Assembly (NCBI RefSeq): GCF_022179465.1
Contig: NZ_BPQV01000008.1
Coordinates: forward strand, 124,001-188,000
Direction of reading: 5' to 3'
DNA: 64,000 bases
Source of the DNA: Methylobacterium organophilum
Lineage (GTDB): Bacteria > Pseudomonadota > Alphaproteobacteria > Rhizobiales > Beijerinckiaceae
Both the position numbers and the translations under genes were made by a program. Shown piece after piece: positions 39,930-48,894 of the stretch (its first letter is position 1; every line of letters starts with the position of its first letter). Below the pieces are notes generated by a model. That model saw only the letters and a program-made list of their open reading frames with translations. It had not been told where the DNA came from and did not search any database.

Positions 39930-40907
39930 ATGGCGCATACCCACGCGAAGCTCGTGATCATCGGGTCCGGCCCCGCCGGCTACACCGCCGCGATCTACGC
40001 GGCCCGGGCGATGGTCGAGCCGCTCCTGATCTCCGGCTTCCAGCCGGGCGGCCAGCTCATGATCACCACGGATGTCGAGAACTATCCGGGCTTCGCCGAG
40101 GCGATCCAGGGCCCCTGGCTGATGGAGCAGATGCGCCTCCAGGCCGAGCATGTCGGCACCACGATCGTCTCGGAATACATCACCAAGGTCGACCTGAAGA
40201 CGCGGCCCTTCCGGCTGGAGGCGGATTCCGGCGAGACCTATTCCTGCGACGCGCTCATCATCGCCACCGGCGCCCAGGCGAAGTGGCTGGGCCTGCCCTC
40301 CGAGGCGGCCTTCCAGGGCTTCGGCGTCTCGGCCTGCGCCACCTGCGACGGTTTCTTCTTCCGCGGCAAGGACGTGACCGTGGTGGGCGGCGGCAACACC
40401 GCCGTGGAGGAGGCGCTCTATCTCGCCAACCTCGCCAAGTCGGTCACCGTCGTGCATCGCCGCGGGGAGTTCCGGGCCGAGCGCATCCTGCAGGAGCGCC
40501 TGTTCAAGCACCCGAACGTCACCGTGACGTGGCACCACGCCATCGAGGAGATCTGCGGCACCAAGGAGCCCGCCCCCTCGGTGACCCATCTGCGCCTCAA
40601 GGACACCCGCAGCGGCGCGATCGTCGAGCACGCCACCGACGGCGTGTTCGTGGCGATCGGCCACCAGCCGGCCACGGCGATCTTCGAGGGGCAGTTGCCG
40701 ATGCGCCACGGCGGCTACCTGAACGTGACCCCGGGCACCACCCAGACCGAGATCCCGGGCGTCTTCGCCGCCGGCGACGTGACCGACGACGTCTACCGCC
40801 AAGCCATCACCGCGGCGGGGATGGGATGCATGGCCGCACTCGAAGCGGAAAAGTTTCTTGCGAATCTCGAGGTGGGAGAGCTTCCGAAGCAGGCCGCAGC
40901 CGAGTAA
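39930..40907 (+). CDS. trxB: Thioredoxin reductase TrxB
   Basis: NADPH-dependent flavoenzyme that reduces thioredoxin. The 325 residues have the FAD motif LVIIGSGPAGYTAAIYAARA, GGQLMITTDVENYPGF, redox pair Cys136-Ala-Thr-Cys139 in SACATCDGFFF, NADPH motif VTVVGGGNTAVEEALYLA, HRRGEFRAE and the C-terminal FAD motif GVFAAGDVTDDVYRQA. CAAGGAGACC precedes the ATG at 39930. It supplies reducing power for MsrB in the same window and is followed by a LysR gene, a common alphaproteobacterial pairing. Confidence 0.96.
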   Translation: MAHTHAKLVIIGSGPAGYTAAIYAARAMVEPLLISGFQPGGQLMITTDVENYPGFAEAIQGPWLMEQMRLQAEHVGTTIVSEYITKVDLKTRPFRLEADSGETYSCDALIIATGAQAKWLGLPSEAAFQGFGVSACATCDGFFFRGKDVTVVGGGNTAVEEALYLANLAKSVTVVHRRGEFRAERILQERLFKHPNVTVTWHHAIEEICGTKEPAPSVTHLRLKDTRSGAIVEHATDGVFVAIGHQPATAIFEGQLPMRHGGYLNVTPGTTQTEIPGVFAAGDVTDDVYRQAITAAGMGCMAALEAEKFLANLEVGELPKQAAAE

Positions 40908-40978
40908 CCAAGTGACCGCAAGGTGACACGCGGCCGCTCGAAACCAAATCGCAAGCCTGTAATCCTAGGGTGAACTCT

Positions 40979-41072
40979 GCCGGCGTGAGGCAGCTTCGCG
41001 GGACAGGCATCCGAGCCGGCGAAACCATGGGGTGCTTCGGCGATCCATGGGCCGGCCCGGCCGAGGGGCCGG
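40979..41072 (+). other. Cluster of strong hairpins between trxB and the LysR gene
   Basis: Three stems lie in tandem: GCCGGC (40979-40984) with GCCGGC (41015-41020); CATGGGGTGC-TTCG-GCGATCCATG (41026-41049), a ten-pair stem with one mismatch and a C(UUCG)G tetraloop; and CCGGCCC...GGGGCCGG just after. None is followed by a T-run. This could be a small RNA, a leader for the LysR gene or a Rho-type termination region of trxB. Confidence 0.4.
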
Positions 41073-41148
41073 AAAGGTTTGAGGCGAAGGCTCGCGGAAC
41101 CGCTCATCCGGTCCGACTGGCCCGGCTGTGCGTACGGGAGTGACGGCC

Positions 41149-42039
41149 GTGGATTGGGACAAGATCCGGATTTTCCTCAACGTCGCCGAGGCGGGGAGCT
41201 TCACACGCGCCGGCGACGACATCGGCCTCAGCCAATCCGCCGTCAGTCGACAGATCAGTGCCTTAGAGCGGGAGCTGAAAGCGCCGCTCTTCCACCGCCA
41301 CGCCCGCGGCCTCATCCTCACCGAGCAGGGCGACCTGCTGTTCCGCGCCGCGCGGGACATGAAGCTCCGGCTGGAGAACACCAAGGCCCGCCTGGTCGAG
41401 ACGAGCGAGCGCCCCTCCGGCGACCTGCGGGTGACCACCACGGTAGGGCTCGGCACCTCCTGGCTCGCCCAGCGCATCCCGGAATTCCTCGACCTCTACC
41501 CGGAGGTCCGCATCGAGCTGATCCTCACCAACGAGGAGCTCGACCTCGCCATGCGCGAGGCGGACGTGGCCGTGCGCATGCGCCGGCCGGCCCAGCCGGA
41601 CCTGATCCAGCGCCGGCTGTTCACGGTCCACTATCACGCCTTCGCGAGCCAGGATTACGTGAAGCGCTTCGGCGAGCCGCAATCCATCGAGGATCTCGAC
41701 AACCACCGCCTCGTCACCTTCGGCGGCAACGAGCCGTCCTACCTGCTCGCCACCCACTACATCGCGACCATCGGGCGCGAGGGCAAGGAACGTCGGCCGG
41801 TCGGCCTCACCGTGAACAACGTCGCCGCCCTGCACGAGGCGATCGAGTTCGGCGCCGGCGTCGGCATCCTGCCCGACTACGCGGTCGATGGCGGCGAGAA
41901 CCTCGTCCAGGTGCTGCGCGAGAGCGAGATGCCGACCATGGAGAGCTACCTCGTCTATGCCGAGGAGATGCGCTCCGTGGCCCGCGTCCAGGCCTTCCGC
42001 GACTTCCTGGTGGCCAAGGCCCAGCGCTGGACCTTCTGA
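41149..42039 (+). CDS. LysR family transcriptional regulator
   Basis: A 296-residue DNA-binding regulator. The N-terminal winged helix-turn-helix is DWDKIRIFLNVAEAGSFTRA followed by GLSQSAVSRQISALERELKA and FHRHARGLILTEQG. The effector-binding domain follows (LRVTTTVGLGTSWLAQRIPEF, RIELILTNEELDLAMREADV, GVGILPDYAV). I chose the GTG at 41149 because GGGAG lies eight bases before it and the protein then starts as relatives do; two upstream GTG codons are in frame. Its targets are unknown; conserved adjacency to trxB suggests redox control. Confidence 0.9.
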   Translation: MDWDKIRIFLNVAEAGSFTRAGDDIGLSQSAVSRQISALERELKAPLFHRHARGLILTEQGDLLFRAARDMKLRLENTKARLVETSERPSGDLRVTTTVGLGTSWLAQRIPEFLDLYPEVRIELILTNEELDLAMREADVAVRMRRPAQPDLIQRRLFTVHYHAFASQDYVKRFGEPQSIEDLDNHRLVTFGGNEPSYLLATHYIATIGREGKERRPVGLTVNNVAALHEAIEFGAGVGILPDYAVDGGENLVQVLRESEMPTMESYLVYAEEMRSVARVQAFRDFLVAKAQRWTF

Positions 42040-42103
42040 GGCGTCGCGCCTCGACGCCGCCGCCCGGTGGGCGGGGGCGGGTGAACGGGAGAAATATCAG
42101 CCC

Positions 42104-42364
42104 ATGCGAATCGCGACCGGCTTCGCCTGCTTCCTCGCCCTCGGGACCACGGGCGCCGTCGCGCAGAGCTGCGACGAGGCCTGGTACCAGCGCAACCTGA
42201 TCTACAAGGACGCGGGCTACTGCTTCACCACGCCGAAGGCGATCCGCGCCTTCGGCAATGCCGGCTGCCGCTACGACAACCTCCTCGACGTGCCCCTCTC
42301 CCCCCGCCAGCGCAGCGCCGTGGCCGAGCTGAGAGCCTTCGAACGCGCCCGCGGCTGCCCGTAG
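42104..42364 (+). CDS. Small exported YARHG-domain protein
   Basis: An 86-residue protein with a signal peptide (RIATGFACFLALGTTGAVA) and a mature part CDEAWYQRNLIYKDAGYCFT then PKAIRAFGNAGCRYD. This is the YARHG pattern, in which the cysteines likely pair in the periplasm. The C terminus ends RGCP. Its function is unknown. It is convergent with msrP. Confidence 0.82.
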   Translation: MRIATGFACFLALGTTGAVAQSCDEAWYQRNLIYKDAGYCFTTPKAIRAFGNAGCRYDNLLDVPLSPRQRSAVAELRAFERARGCP

Positions 42365-42391
42365 GCGCGCAGCGTTCCGGATGATCGCGTT

Positions 42392-42411
42392 GGGGGTGTG
42401 CGCATCCCCCC
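42392..42411. repeat. Hairpin between convergent YARHG and msrP genes
   Basis: GGGGGTG (42392-42398) pairs with CA(T)CCCCC (42403-42410) around a TGCG loop with one bulged base. There is no T-run; it may be a weak bidirectional terminator or a dispersed palindrome. Confidence 0.4.
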
Positions 42412-42483
42412 GATCCCCTGGAACCCCCGGCGCCGTCCCCGCCGGCCGCTTCGCGCCCGCCCCGGAGGGGCAGGAAACCGCCC

Positions 42484-43434
42484 TCACATGAACAGCGGCT
42501 CGCCCTCCAGCCCCTTGTAGAGGCCGGCGACCTGCTCGCCGTAGCCGTTGTAGATCAGCGTCTTGACGCGCTCGTCGGTGCCGAGGACCCGCTCGGTCGC
42601 CTGGCTCCAGCGGGGATGGGGCACCGCCGGGTTCACGTTCGCCCAGAAGCCGTATTCGGTCGGGCCCAGCCCCTCCCAGAAGGTCTTCGGCCGCTCGGCC
42701 ACGAAGGAGACCTTCACGATCGATTTGATCGACTTGAAGCCGTACTTCCAGGGCAGAGCGAGCCGGATCGGCGCGCCGAACTGGTTGGGCAGCGGCTTGC
42801 CGTAGACGCCCGTGGCCACGAAGGCGAGGTCGTTGGCGGCCTCCGCCATGGTCACCGCCTCGAGATAGGGCCAGGGGTAGAACATGCGCTGCCCCGGCGC
42901 CATCGAACGGTCGAGAAAGGTCTGCATCGCCACGTATTTCGCCCCGGAGAGCGGCTTGGCGAGGGCCACGAGCTTGGCCAGGGGGAAGCCGGTCCAGGGC
43001 ACGGCCATGGACCAGGCCTCGACGCAGCGGTGGCGGTAGAGGCGCTCCTCCAGCCCCATCTTCCCGACGAGCTCGTCGATGCCGATGGTGAAGGGCTTCT
43101 CGACGAGCCCGTCGATCTGGATCGTCCAGGGCCGGGTCTTGAGCCGGTCGGCGGCGGGCAGCACCGATTTCGAGGTGCCGAATTCATAGAAGTTGTTGTA
43201 ATCGCCGCTGTAGCGCTCCGGCGTCACGGCACGGTCGAGGGCATAGACCCCGTTGCGGGGCGCCGGATAGGCGGATGCCGGATCCGTGGCGGCCCGGGCC
43301 GCGCCGTCGCCGAGCCAGGCGGCGAGGGAGAGGCCGGCCGCCCCGCCGAGCAGGCTGCGCCGGTCGAGGAAGACCGATTCCGGGGTCGCGAGCCGCTCGG
43401 GGATCTCCCAGCCGCGCCTGTGCCTGATCTGCAT
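42484..43434 (-). CDS. msrP: Periplasmic methionine sulfoxide reductase catalytic subunit MsrP (YedY)
   Basis: Molybdopterin enzyme that repairs oxidised methionines in periplasmic proteins. The 316 residues open with a twin-arginine signal (FLDRRSLLGGAAGLSLAAWL), then NNFYEFGTSKSVLP, the molybdenum-ligand Cys137 in YRHRCVEAWSMAVPWTG, and GAPIRLALPWKYGFKSIKSIVK, as in YedY. The C terminus is complete. The heme membrane partner MsrQ usually follows in the operon, but no such gene is next to it here; downstream is the convergent YARHG gene. Confidence 0.95.
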   Translation of the reverse strand: MQIRHRRGWEIPERLATPESVFLDRRSLLGGAAGLSLAAWLGDGAARAATDPASAYPAPRNGVYALDRAVTPERYSGDYNNFYEFGTSKSVLPAADRLKTRPWTIQIDGLVEKPFTIGIDELVGKMGLEERLYRHRCVEAWSMAVPWTGFPLAKLVALAKPLSGAKYVAMQTFLDRSMAPGQRMFYPWPYLEAVTMAEAANDLAFVATGVYGKPLPNQFGAPIRLALPWKYGFKSIKSIVKVSFVAERPKTFWEGLGPTEYGFWANVNPAVPHPRWSQATERVLGTDERVKTLIYNGYGEQVAGLYKGLEGEPLFM

Positions 43435-43507
43435 GAATCCGCTCCGCCGCTTCGATGCGTGTCTCTCTCACGCATCATACGGCGGGAAGCGTCGTCCGGT
43501 TACAGCC

Positions 43508-45208
43508 TCAGGCCGGGGGTGTTGTTTCGTCGCGGAGGGCGCGGCGGAGCACCTTGCCGACATTGGTCTTCGGCAAGCTGTCGTGCAGCACGATCCGGCG
43601 GGGCACCTTGTAGCCGGTGAGCTGGGCGCGGGCATGGGCGGTCAGGACCTCGCAGGTGACGCTGGGGTCCTTCAGCACGAGATGGGCGACCACCATCTCG
43701 CCGCTCTCGGCGTTCGGGGCGCCGACCACCGCGCATTCGAGCACCGCCGGATGGGCCGCCAGCACGTCCTCGACCTCGTTCGGATAGACGTTGAAGCCGG
43801 AGACCAGGATCATGTCCTTCATCCGGTCGACGATGCGGAGGCGCCCGCTCGGCTCCATCACGGCCACGTCGCCGGTGCGGAAGAAACCGTCCGGGGTGGT
43901 GGCGCGGGCGGTCTCGTCCGGCCGCCTCCAGTAGCCGGCCATGACCTGGGGACCCTTCACGCAGAGCTCGCCCGCCTCGCCATAGGGCAGCGGACGGCCG
44001 GACGCGTCGCGGATCGAGACGATGGTCGAGGGCATCGGATAGCCGATCGTCCCCGTCCAGGCATCGGGGCCGACGAGGTTGATGCTGACGACCGGCGAGG
44101 TTTCCGAGAGGCCGTAGCCCTCGACGATGCTGGTGCCGGTGATCGCCTGCCATCTCTGGGCGACCGCCGCCTGCACCGCCATGCCGCCGCCGATGACGTA
44201 ATGGACGCCGGAGAAGTCGACGCTGCCGAATTTCGGATGGTTGTTCAGGAGGTTGAACAGCGTGTTCACCCCGGCGAGATGGGTGAAGCGGTTCTTCGCC
44301 AGCGTCTTCACGAAACCGTCCGCGTCGCGCGGGTTGGGCACGAGCAGGCAGCAGCCGCCGATCTTCACGAAGAAGAAGAAACAGGCCGTCAGGGCGAAGA
44401 TGTGATAGAGCGGCAGCGCCGTGATCATCACCCGCCGGTCCGGATCCTCGCCCGCGACCTGGAACCAGAGCCGGGCCTGCTCCACGTTCGCCATGATGTT
44501 GCGGTGGGTCAGCATCGCCGCCTTGGCGATGCCGGTGGTGCCGCCCGTGTATTGCAGGAAGGCGAGGTCGTCCGGCGTCACGGAGACGGCGGGGCGCGGC
44601 CGCCCGCGGCCGGCCCGCAGCACGGCCTCGAAGGGGACGGCGACGTTCGGCGGCAGCCGGAAAGGCGGCACGGCCTTCTTGAGATGGCGGGAGGCGACGT
44701 CGATGAGCCGGCCCTTCATGCCCAGGCAGGCGCCGGGCGTGACGATCACCACCCGCTCCAAGGCGTCGAGCTGGGGCAGGGCCGTGGCGACCGTATGCGC
44801 GAAGTTCTCCAGCACGAACAGCGCCTTCGCGCCGGAATCGGCGAGCTGCAGCGTCAGCTCGCGCGGGGTGTAGAGCGGGTTGACGTTGACGATGGTGCAG
44901 CCGGCGATCAGGGCGCCGAACAGGGCGATCGGGTAGGCCGGCACGTTCGGCATCATCATCGCGACGCGGTCGCCCTTGCCGAGGCCTTCTGCCGCGAGCC
45001 AGGCCGCCACCGCCGCCGACGCGGCTCCGAAGTCGCGATAGCTCAGCCGCGCGCCAAAGCACTGAAGGACGGGACGCTCGGCGAAATCCGTGACGCTGCG
45101 GTCGAACAGGTCGACCAGGGTGCCCAGCCGATCGGCGTCGATCTCGGGCGGGACGCCCACCGGGTAGGCAGACAGCCACGGGCGCGCCGCGAAGCGGTCA
45201 TCGAGCAT
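43508..45208 (-). CDS. Long-chain fatty acid:CoA ligase (FadD-type)
   Basis: A 566-residue acyl-AMP/acyl-CoA ligase. Motifs in order are FLQYTGGTTGIAKAAMLTHRN (P-loop; the GGTTG form is typical of FadD), the lid region ALPLYHIFALTACFFFF, EGYGLSETSPVVSIN, DGFFRTGDVAVMEPSGRLRIVDR followed by KDMILVSGFNVYPNEVED, and the catalytic lysine in TNVGKVLRRALRD. Substrate is probably a medium- or long-chain fatty acid. The ATG at 45208 has GGGAGGATGGG upstream; an earlier in-frame ATG lacks a good site. Confidence 0.9.
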   Translation of the reverse strand: MLDDRFAARPWLSAYPVGVPPEIDADRLGTLVDLFDRSVTDFAERPVLQCFGARLSYRDFGAASAAVAAWLAAEGLGKGDRVAMMMPNVPAYPIALFGALIAGCTIVNVNPLYTPRELTLQLADSGAKALFVLENFAHTVATALPQLDALERVVIVTPGACLGMKGRLIDVASRHLKKAVPPFRLPPNVAVPFEAVLRAGRGRPRPAVSVTPDDLAFLQYTGGTTGIAKAAMLTHRNIMANVEQARLWFQVAGEDPDRRVMITALPLYHIFALTACFFFFVKIGGCCLLVPNPRDADGFVKTLAKNRFTHLAGVNTLFNLLNNHPKFGSVDFSGVHYVIGGGMAVQAAVAQRWQAITGTSIVEGYGLSETSPVVSINLVGPDAWTGTIGYPMPSTIVSIRDASGRPLPYGEAGELCVKGPQVMAGYWRRPDETARATTPDGFFRTGDVAVMEPSGRLRIVDRMKDMILVSGFNVYPNEVEDVLAAHPAVLECAVVGAPNAESGEMVVAHLVLKDPSVTCEVLTAHARAQLTGYKVPRRIVLHDSLPKTNVGKVLRRALRDETTPPA

Positions 45209-45303
45209 CCCATCCTCCCTGGGCGTTTGCTCGAGGAATCCCTCGATCACCCTTAGGCTGACCGGCTTAATCGCTGCGCTCGCCCTGGATCAAGCGGGAC
45301 TCG

Positions 45304-45984
45304 TTACAGATGGCGCCGCGCCACCAGTAGGGTGTGCGGAAGACAGGCGAGCAGGATCAGGCCCGTCGCGAGCGCCGCGTCCCGTCCGTCGAGGGGCCGG
45401 CGCGGCCAGGGACCGAAGCCGAGGTCGCGGGCGAGGCCGATCACGGCCGCAGCGAACCAGAGCGCCAGGAACAGCAGGACGAGGCCGAGGATCCGGGCGC
45501 CGAAGGCCCGGAGTCGGCGGCCCCGCGCCGGCCAGCGCCCGGCGGCGAGGGTCGCGCCGAGTTCGGTCGGAATCAGGAACACCACCGCCGCCATCGCGGC
45601 CCCGAGGAGATAGGCGAGGTTCAGCGGGATGCCGTTCAGGAAGGCGACGCCCCCCGGCATGAAGCCCGCCCGCAGGACGAGGCCGCCGAAGGTCGGATAG
45701 AGGCTGAGGGCGAGCAGCAGCCCCAGGGCGACCAGGCCCCCGGTCCCCCGTCGGAGAATAGAGGCCGGGCCCGGCTCGCAGGCGGCGGCGAGGATGCGCG
45801 CGATCCCGTAGGGAATCGCGAAGGCGAAGAGCGGGTAGCGATCGAGGAAGAAGCCGTAGAAGTGGCGCCCGAGCAGAGGCGGCAAGGCCGCGTGCTGATC
45901 GAATCCCGTCAGGAAGACGAGGGCCAGGACGGCGAGCGCCGCGGCGGGAGGCGCCGCGGCGATCCGGAGCGCGGCCGGGCTCAC
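45304..45984 (-). CDS. Polytopic membrane protein coupled to pepA, unknown
   Basis: A 226-residue protein with about six hydrophobic segments ([92 protein letters not shown]). The GTG start overlaps the pepA stop as GTGA, so translation is likely coupled to the aminopeptidase. I recognise no family. Confidence 0.75.
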   Translation of the reverse strand: MSPAALRIAAAPPAAALAVLALVFLTGFDQHAALPPLLGRHFYGFFLDRYPLFAFAIPYGIARILAAACEPGPASILRRGTGGLVALGLLLALSLYPTFGGLVLRAGFMPGGVAFLNGIPLNLAYLLGAAMAAVVFLIPTELGATLAAGRWPARGRRLRAFGARILGLVLLFLALWFAAAVIGLARDLGFGPWPRRPLDGRDAALATGLILLACLPHTLLVARRHL

Positions 45985-47477
45985 GCTTCGTAGTTGTCGC
46001 GCACGAGGCGGTCGAGCAGGCGCACGCCCCAGCCCGCGCCCCAGCTGCGGTTGATCTCGCTCGGCGAGGAGCTCATGCCGACGCCGGCAATGTCGAGATG
46101 CGCCCAGGGCACGTCGTTGACGAAGCGCTTGATGAAGGCCGCGGCGGTGGCCGCGCCGCCGTGGCGGCCGCCGGTGTTCTTCATGTCGGCGAACTTCGAG
46201 TCGATCGCCTTGTCGAAGGCCGGGATCAGCGGCATGCGCCAGACCTTCTCGCCCGCGGCCTCGCCGGCGGCGGTGATCTTGGCGGCGAGATCGTCGTCGT
46301 TCGAGAACAGGCCGGCGATGTCCTGGCCCAGGGCCACGATGATCGCCCCTGTGAGCGTGGCGAGGTCGATCATCAGCTTCGGCTTGTAGGCCGATTGCAC
46401 GTGCCAGATCACGTCGGCGAGCACGAGGCGACCCTCCGCGTCCGTGTTGATGACCTCGATGGTCTGGCCCGACATCGAGGTGACGATGTCGCTGGGGCGG
46501 TAGGAATTTCCGTCCGGCATGTTCTCGACGATGCCGATGGCGCCGACCACGTTCACCTTGGCCTTGCGCGCGGCGAGGGCGTGGAGCGTGCCGACGACCG
46601 CGGCCGAGCCGCCCATGTCGCCCTTCATGTCCTCCATGCCGCCGGCCGACTTGATCGAGACGCCGCCGGAATCGAACACGACGCCCTTGCCGATCAGGGC
46701 CACGGGTGGGGCGCTCCTGTCCTCGGCGCCGTTCCAGCGCATGATCACGAGGCGCGGCTCCCGGGCCGAACCCTGGGCCACGGCGAGCAGGGCGCCCATG
46801 CCGAGCGCCTTCATCTTCGCCACGTCGAGGATCTCGACCTCGACGCCGAGCTTCGTCAGCTCGGAGACGCGGCGGGCATATTCCTCGGGATAGAGGACGT
46901 TCGGCGGCTCGTTGATGAGGTTGCGGGCGAGAATCACGCCCTCGGCCACCGCGGCCGCCTCGGTGGCGGCCTTCTCGGCGGCGCCGGGATCGACCACGAG
47001 CAGGGTCAGTGCCGTGCGGCGGTCGTCCTCGGCCTCGGGCTTCTTCTTGGTCTTGTAGCGGTCGAAGCTGTAGGCGCGCAGGCGGGCGCCGAGGGAGAAA
47101 TCGGCGAGGTCGCGGGCGCTGGCGGCGATCCCCGGCCAGTCGAGCACGGCGCGGGCGTCACGGCCCGCCACCTTGCCGGCGGTGAAGCCGCCGAGGAGCG
47201 TCCAGTCGATCTTGGCGCGGTCCTTCTCCGCGCCGAGTCCGACCACCACCAGCCGGTCGGCCTCGACCCCGGCGGGAGCGGCCAGCGTCATCGCGCTCTG
47301 CGACTTCCCCTTGAAGCGCTCGCTCGCCGCCGCCTTGGCCACGAGATCGGCCCCCGGGCGCCCGATCGCCTCGACCGCGGGCTGCGACAGGGCGAGGTCG
47401 TCGCCCACGAAGACCACGAGGTCGCCGTGCCCGCGCGAGGACAGCGTCTGGAAAGCGATGTCGATACCGTCCGCCAT
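45981..47477 (-). CDS. pepA: Leucyl aminopeptidase PepA (M17)
   Basis: Cytosolic two-metal aminopeptidase releasing N-terminal residues. The 498-residue protein has the N-terminal macro-like domain and the M17 catalytic domain: [20 protein letters not shown] (metal-binding Lys and Asp), [16 protein letters not shown], the signature [12 protein letters not shown] and the C-terminal [20 protein letters not shown] then [13 protein letters not shown]. Divergent from lptF across 240 bases, a common alphaproteobacterial arrangement. The ATG at 47475-47477 lacks a clear Shine-Dalgarno. Confidence 0.96.
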   Translation of the reverse strand: MADGIDIAFQTLSSRGHGDLVVFVGDDLALSQPAVEAIGRPGADLVAKAAASERFKGKSQSAMTLAAPAGVEADRLVVVGLGAEKDRAKIDWTLLGGFTAGKVAGRDARAVLDWPGIAASARDLADFSLGARLRAYSFDRYKTKKKPEAEDDRRTALTLLVVDPGAAEKAATEAAAVAEGVILARNLINEPPNVLYPEEYARRVSELTKLGVEVEILDVAKMKALGMGALLAVAQGSAREPRLVIMRWNGAEDRSAPPVALIGKGVVFDSGGVSIKSAGGMEDMKGDMGGSAAVVGTLHALAARKAKVNVVGAIGIVENMPDGNSYRPSDIVTSMSGQTIEVINTDAEGRLVLADVIWHVQSAYKPKLMIDLATLTGAIIVALGQDIAGLFSNDDDLAAKITAAGEAAGEKVWRMPLIPAFDKAIDSKFADMKNTGGRHGGAATAAAFIKRFVNDVPWAHLDIAGVGMSSSPSEINRSWGAGWGVRLLDRLVRDNYEA

Positions 47478-47717
47478 GGGAAAAGTTGTCCACCCTTCGA
47501 TGCGCCGGCTGCCCGGCTATCCATTTGACATGCCGCGGGCGCCGCTTCTGTGTACCCCCTGAGGCGAAGAACGCAACGCGGGCACTTGCCGCGAAACGGC
47601 CCATTTCGCGGGACAAGCCGGGGGCGTTGAAGCGGGGGGCGACCGCAACAGCCTGGCGGCCGCGCGTCCCCTCGCGCATCCGCCCGAGGCTTCGATGAAG
47701 GCCGGACCCGACGGCGG

Positions 47718-48887
47718 ATGACGCAGATCCAGCGCTACATATTCCGGATCGCGCTCGGGGCCTTCCTCGCCTGCCTCCTGGGGCTGACCGGCACGATCTG
47801 GGTGACGCAGGCCCTGCGCGAGCTCGATCTGATTACCGCCAAGGGTCAGACGATCCTGATCTTCCTGTTCATCACCGGCCTGTCGCTGCCGACCCTGATC
47901 ACGGTGATCGCGCCCATGGCGCTGTTCATCGCCGTGATCCACGCCCTGAACAAGCTCAACGGCGATTCCGAGCTGATCGTGATGTCGGCGGCGGGCATGC
48001 CGCCGCGGCGGCTGTTCAAGCCCTTCTTCACCCTGGCGCTCGCGGTGAGCTTCATGGTCGCCTTCCTGACGATCCAGGTGATGCCGTCCTCGTTCCAGGA
48101 GCTGCGCGACGTGCTCACCCGGGTGCGGGGGGATTTCGTCGCGAACATCGTCAAGGAGGGCCAGTTCACCACCCTCGACAACGGCATCACCTTCCATTTC
48201 CGCGAGCGCGGGCCGAACGGGGGCCTCAACGGCCTCTTCATCCAGGACAAGCGCGAACCGGGAAAGACCGTGGTCTATCTCGCCGAACGCGGCATGGTCA
48301 CGGAGATCGAGGGGCAGACCTATCTCGTGCTGGAGAAGGGCAGCGTGCACCGCCAGCAGAAGGATTCCCGCGATTCCTCGATCGTGACCTTCGCGCGCTA
48401 CGCCGTCGACCTCGCGGCGTTCACGCCGCCCGATTCGGATACGATCTACAAGCCGCGGGAGCGCTCCACGAGCCAGCTCTTCTTCCCCGACCGGGAGGAG
48501 CTGTACTTCAAGCTGCAGAAGGGCCGCTTCCGGGCGGAGCTGCACGACAGGCTCTCCTCCTGGCTCTATCCCCTCGCCTTCGCCTTCATCGCCTTCGCGG
48601 CCCTGGGCGACCCGCGGACCACCCGCTCCGGGCGCGGCCTCTCCGTGGCCGGCGCCGTCGTGGCCGTGGTGGTGCTGCGCATCGCGGGCTTCGCCGCGAG
48701 CAGCGCCGCCGCCCGCAGCCAGGGCGCGGTGTTCTTCGTCTACGCCACGCCGCTCCTCGCCATCGCCCTGTCGAGCCTGCTCATCTTCCACGGGGCGCGG
48801 ATGCGCCACGCCAACGCCACCCTCGGCCGCCGCCTCCGGTCCCTGACCGACGGGTTCGCCCGCCGCCCGCGGCTCGGCACGAGCTGA
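47718..48887 (+). CDS. lptF: LPS export permease LptF
   Basis: One of two permease subunits of the LptB2FG transporter that extracts lipopolysaccharide from the inner membrane. The 389 residues start YIFRIALGAFLACLLGLTGT, with further helices TLITVIAPMALFIAVIHALN, and the conserved NGDSELIVMSAAGMPPRRLF coupling helix. A periplasmic beta-jellyroll region (about 110-290) precedes the last three helices (SSWLYPLAFAFIAFAALGDP). First of a five-gene run lptF-lptG-lptD-pdxA-rsmA. Confidence 0.94.
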   Translation: MTQIQRYIFRIALGAFLACLLGLTGTIWVTQALRELDLITAKGQTILIFLFITGLSLPTLITVIAPMALFIAVIHALNKLNGDSELIVMSAAGMPPRRLFKPFFTLALAVSFMVAFLTIQVMPSSFQELRDVLTRVRGDFVANIVKEGQFTTLDNGITFHFRERGPNGGLNGLFIQDKREPGKTVVYLAERGMVTEIEGQTYLVLEKGSVHRQQKDSRDSSIVTFARYAVDLAAFTPPDSDTIYKPRERSTSQLFFPDREELYFKLQKGRFRAELHDRLSSWLYPLAFAFIAFAALGDPRTTRSGRGLSVAGAVVAVVVLRIAGFAASSAAARSQGAVFFVYATPLLAIALSSLLIFHGARMRHANATLGRRLRSLTDGFARRPRLGTS

Positions 48888-48894
48888 GGCCGCC

